A stretch of 64,000 nt of DNA, taken from positions 11,022-75,021 of the forward strand of contig VXBM01001318.1 of the NCBI GenBank assembly GCA_013400155.1, in the 5' to 3' direction. Each line of letters opens with the position of its first letter. Position 1 is the stretch's first letter. Of this stretch, positions 61,440-64,000 are shown piece by piece. The position numbers were made by a program, and so were the translations under genes. The stretch is from Helopsaltes ochotensis. Taxonomy: Eukaryota > Chordata > Aves > Passeriformes > Locustellidae. The notes beneath the pieces were generated by a model. It had not been told where the DNA came from and ran no database searches. It saw only the letters and a list, made by a program, of their open reading frames with translations.

Positions 61440-61445
61440 TCCTTG

Positions 61446-63763
61446 GGCTAAACTTGCTGTTTATTTCCCAAAAGGTTGACTCCAGACACCTCTTTGCCTG
61501 CAGGAGGATTCTGCTCTCTCCTCAAATCATGAGTGTGCCCCTAGCTCCAGGGACACAGAGAAAGGCAGGAGAAGGCTGCTAGTGCTGCCACAACAATTAA
61601 TAGAGCCCCCAGCCAAATCCACATCCCTTGACAGCAAAAAATAAAAAAAGCCCTGAATAAACTGCATGCTCTGGAGCAGCTGATGTGCTGCTGGGCACCA
61701 CTGAAGGTGTAGAGCACTTGAACATGTTTATCCTGCAGAAGGGCAGAGACCTGGAACCACACGTGTCAGGGAACACATCCTTCTGAAGTGGCACTTATTT
61801 CAAAGAGTGAATTTAATTAGAAGTTAATTAGACAACTTCCCAAGGACCAGCTAGCAGAATTGCTTTGGGTGTGCTGGAGTTAATGCTGATAAAGCAGGAT
61901 TGCCTTGTTAATGAAAGAAGTCCGTGTTAATCATGATAGGGAACAAACAGATAGCTTTTACCCTTCTGAGGATCACTCCCACCAATACACTGCCACTCAC
62001 AGGGAAAAGACAAATTTTCCTCACCTCCAAGGGAAATATTTGAATGCTCAGGAGCTCAGCTCACTGTCTGTGTAACATTATCTTACATGGAGCCCTCACA
62101 TTTTTTTTCATATCACAAAACCATCCCCAGTTTGAGTTGGACAGATATACTTGTGTATTTTCCAAAACGTTATTATACATCTTCTTTTCCTTATCAATAT
62201 TTATTTCTTACAAGAGAACTTTGAATAGGTATGAACAGGATACACTTTGCTTTCTTTGGCAGTGATAAACATGCATTTATAAAAGAATAAAACCTTTTAC
62301 TGAACTGCAGCACAAATCAGCACGTTCTTACTTAACTTCTCAGAGACATTATTTGCAACCTCCACATCATCCGAGGAGAAACAGCTCCATCTAAAGGGTA
62401 ATTGGCTGCACAGTCCCCTGCCTCATGTTTGCCACATCAGCTGTGTAAACATCAGGAGCACTGGGATGTTTGGGCTGAGCAGTGAAGGATGAGGAATGGA
62501 AAGCCACGTCCTCAAAGCGGGGAGAAGCTGATTTCCCCGCCTGAACAGGAAACTGATCCATTAACACTTTGTTCTCCCTCCCAATCCCCTATTTATCAGC
62601 TGTCATTTACATGGCTCCTGGTATGTGATTTTTGGTTTGCAGCCTACTATCCAACATCAAACAAACAGCAGTCATGAATGTTGAACCAATTTTATTATGG
62701 AAAAAAAAGAATCCAAAATCTCTTTCAGGTGCCCTGTCTTTTAAAGACATCCAGAAACCTCTAATTCCTCCTGAATTCTATTGACTTGAAGAGAAGTACA
62801 CATCCAAAAGTGACTTTTTACCTGTAAATAGCTGATAGCTGGTACTGGAAAACATTATTAAGAATTTTGAACAAACAGCTTTCAGAAACACATTGCCAGC
62901 TTTAATGATATTGATTTTTGAGAAATTGTAGTTTAGGGGTAGGCTTCCTTCATCAGCCAACAATTCTGAACCCATCCTGACAATGCTACCATGAAGGTTG
63001 TTCTCAATATGCGTTTTCCAGTATCAAACCTGGAAATTTCCTTTCTAGTCCTCATTTAAGGGTACAGCCACAGCTTAGAACAAAAATAGCACATTATCTC
63101 AATACAACTTTTAAGAATACTCTGATTAAAGGTTTCTAAATTATTTTTAGTCTCTCATGCCTCTGCAATCCTGAGCACAATTTGTGCACACTGTCAAAGC
63201 AAAAGCAATGTTTTGATAAAGGTCTTCAGTGAGGATGAAGTACTTGGGGACTGTGGCCATAATTGCTATCTTATTGGGCATTAAGTTAACAATGATGACA
63301 AAACCCAAGCTTTTCAGAAATCAAGTAGTGCTCATTATAACTACGAAGTCTTTATTGAAGTGAACTACTTAATCTAGATACAATATTAGGAGCCAGAAAG
63401 GAAAAACTTGATTATATTTCAGGTAGCAGAATATTCTCAGTGGGGACAGTAACACTCAAAGCAAATTCAGCAGTGCAAGTTTGGATTCCTAGCTTTTATT
63501 TAGCCCTACTTCAGCTATATCCACGACAGGAGTGGTTTAGATCTACCTCTGCCTTAATCCAGAAACATTTCATGTCATAATGTCTCTAACTGATAAAATA
63601 GATTTAGTGTCTGTAATGTGTTCAACACGATTTAGAGAACAGTAAATTGAGAGATGACACAGCCAATAGTGAAAGCGCTACTGGACATTTCTTAATTCCA
63701 TGGGATGAAAAAAGCTACCATCCAAATCATTTAGGGACTCCTGAGCTATCAAGTTAGCAGGCT
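61446..63763. other. Unique DNA, no gene seen
   Basis: No gene recognised. A minus-strand frame at 61541-61762 encodes a hydrophobic segment but lies outside the LTR's target duplication and is not taken as env. The remainder is AT-rich and ordinary. Confidence 0.5.
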
Positions 63764-63792
63764 GGGTCTGGGGGTTTTTTGGGTGATTTGGG
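63764..63792 (+). other. Canonical G-quadruplex motif
   Basis: Four G-runs (GGG, GGGGG, GGG, GGG) are separated by loops of 3, 6 and 6 bases (TCT, TTTTTT, TGATTT), fitting the G3+N1-7 rule. It sits in a G/T-only stretch that resembles the edge of the gap at 23.6 kb. Confidence 0.8.
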
Positions 63793-64000
63793 TTTTTTTA
63801 CTTTTTTTTGTTTGTCCCTGATCCCCAGAGTGCCATTTTCCCCTATCCTGAATCTGTAGCGATCCCACAGTTTACCTCAATTGTGTAACAGTTCTGAATT
63901 TGTACCAGTTCCCGCAGCATCAAACCCTCCCAACCTGCTCCTCTGCACCAAAACTTCCACAGCAATTCCTCCTCATCTCCCGTCTCGGAAAGACAGCTGG

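Noticed and set aside
61541..61762. Minus-strand frame with a hydrophobic segment, resembling a retroviral envelope tail
   Set aside because: It lies beyond the exact TCCTTG duplication that closes the adjacent LTR, so it is host flank. No other envelope features are present.
1..64000. CRISPR arrays, operons, ribosome binding sites, attachment sites or other prokaryotic systems
   Set aside because: The window is vertebrate nuclear DNA. No regularly spaced direct repeats and no coding-dense stretches exist.

Overview
This is vertebrate, most likely avian, nuclear DNA. The best taxonomic signal is a set of truncated CR1 LINE 3' ends, with the tail wording typical of birds and other sauropsids, together with many solo retroviral LTRs. 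Base composition is AT-rich and CpG-poor, with long A or T homopolymers and two assembly gaps (23597-24364 and 59396-59640). Nothing looks prokaryotic. I find no recognisable protein-coding exon, rRNA, tRNA or CRISPR array, so the window reads as intergenic or intronic DNA, much of it gene-desert-like.

Layout. 1-11.5 kb is mostly unique AT-rich sequence with one CR1 tip (3.5 kb) and an 81-bp A run. At 11.5 kb there is a minus-strand solo LTR, then a 134-bp T-rich tract. 12.2-19.6 kb is unique and includes a dense block of TAAT motifs near 16.7-16.95 kb. At 19.6-20.8 kb two plus-strand LTR-like units lie close together; the first holds a perfect AT hairpin. 20.8-28.4 kb is unique sequence, an assembly gap and an LTR-like unit on the minus strand. 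At 28.5-31.2 kb come an LTR, a decayed CR1 reverse-transcriptase remnant, a CR1 3' end and a strand-asymmetric A/C tract without any T. 31-44.5 kb is mostly unique, with a short LTR flanked by a 6-bp duplication at 38.0-38.4 kb. At 44.5-46.6 kb are two CR1 pieces and a complete 600-bp LTR with an internal tandem duplication. 46.6-58.6 kb is unique apart from a diverged direct repeat (about 250 bp, offset about 1.2 kb) near 55-56.4 kb. 58.6-61.4 kb is an LTR cluster: four solo LTRs from four families in under 3 kb.

How the parts relate. Six LTR boundaries rest on TG...CA ends plus flanking target-site duplications. Five of the duplications are exact (GTTTG, CAGGC, ATCC, TCCTTG, CATGTG) and one has a single mismatch (CTGGGC/CTGGGT). 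Two LTR families occur twice. One is an inverted pair (44784-45383 and 59222-59712) with different target duplications, so these are independent insertions and not the ends of one provirus. The other is a same-strand pair 50 kb apart (11548-11852 and 61137-61439). There are no gag, pol or env genes beside the LTRs. The rest of the window offers only weak candidates: TAAT-rich blocks that might be regulatory, two G-quadruplex motifs and two open frames without recognisable homology.
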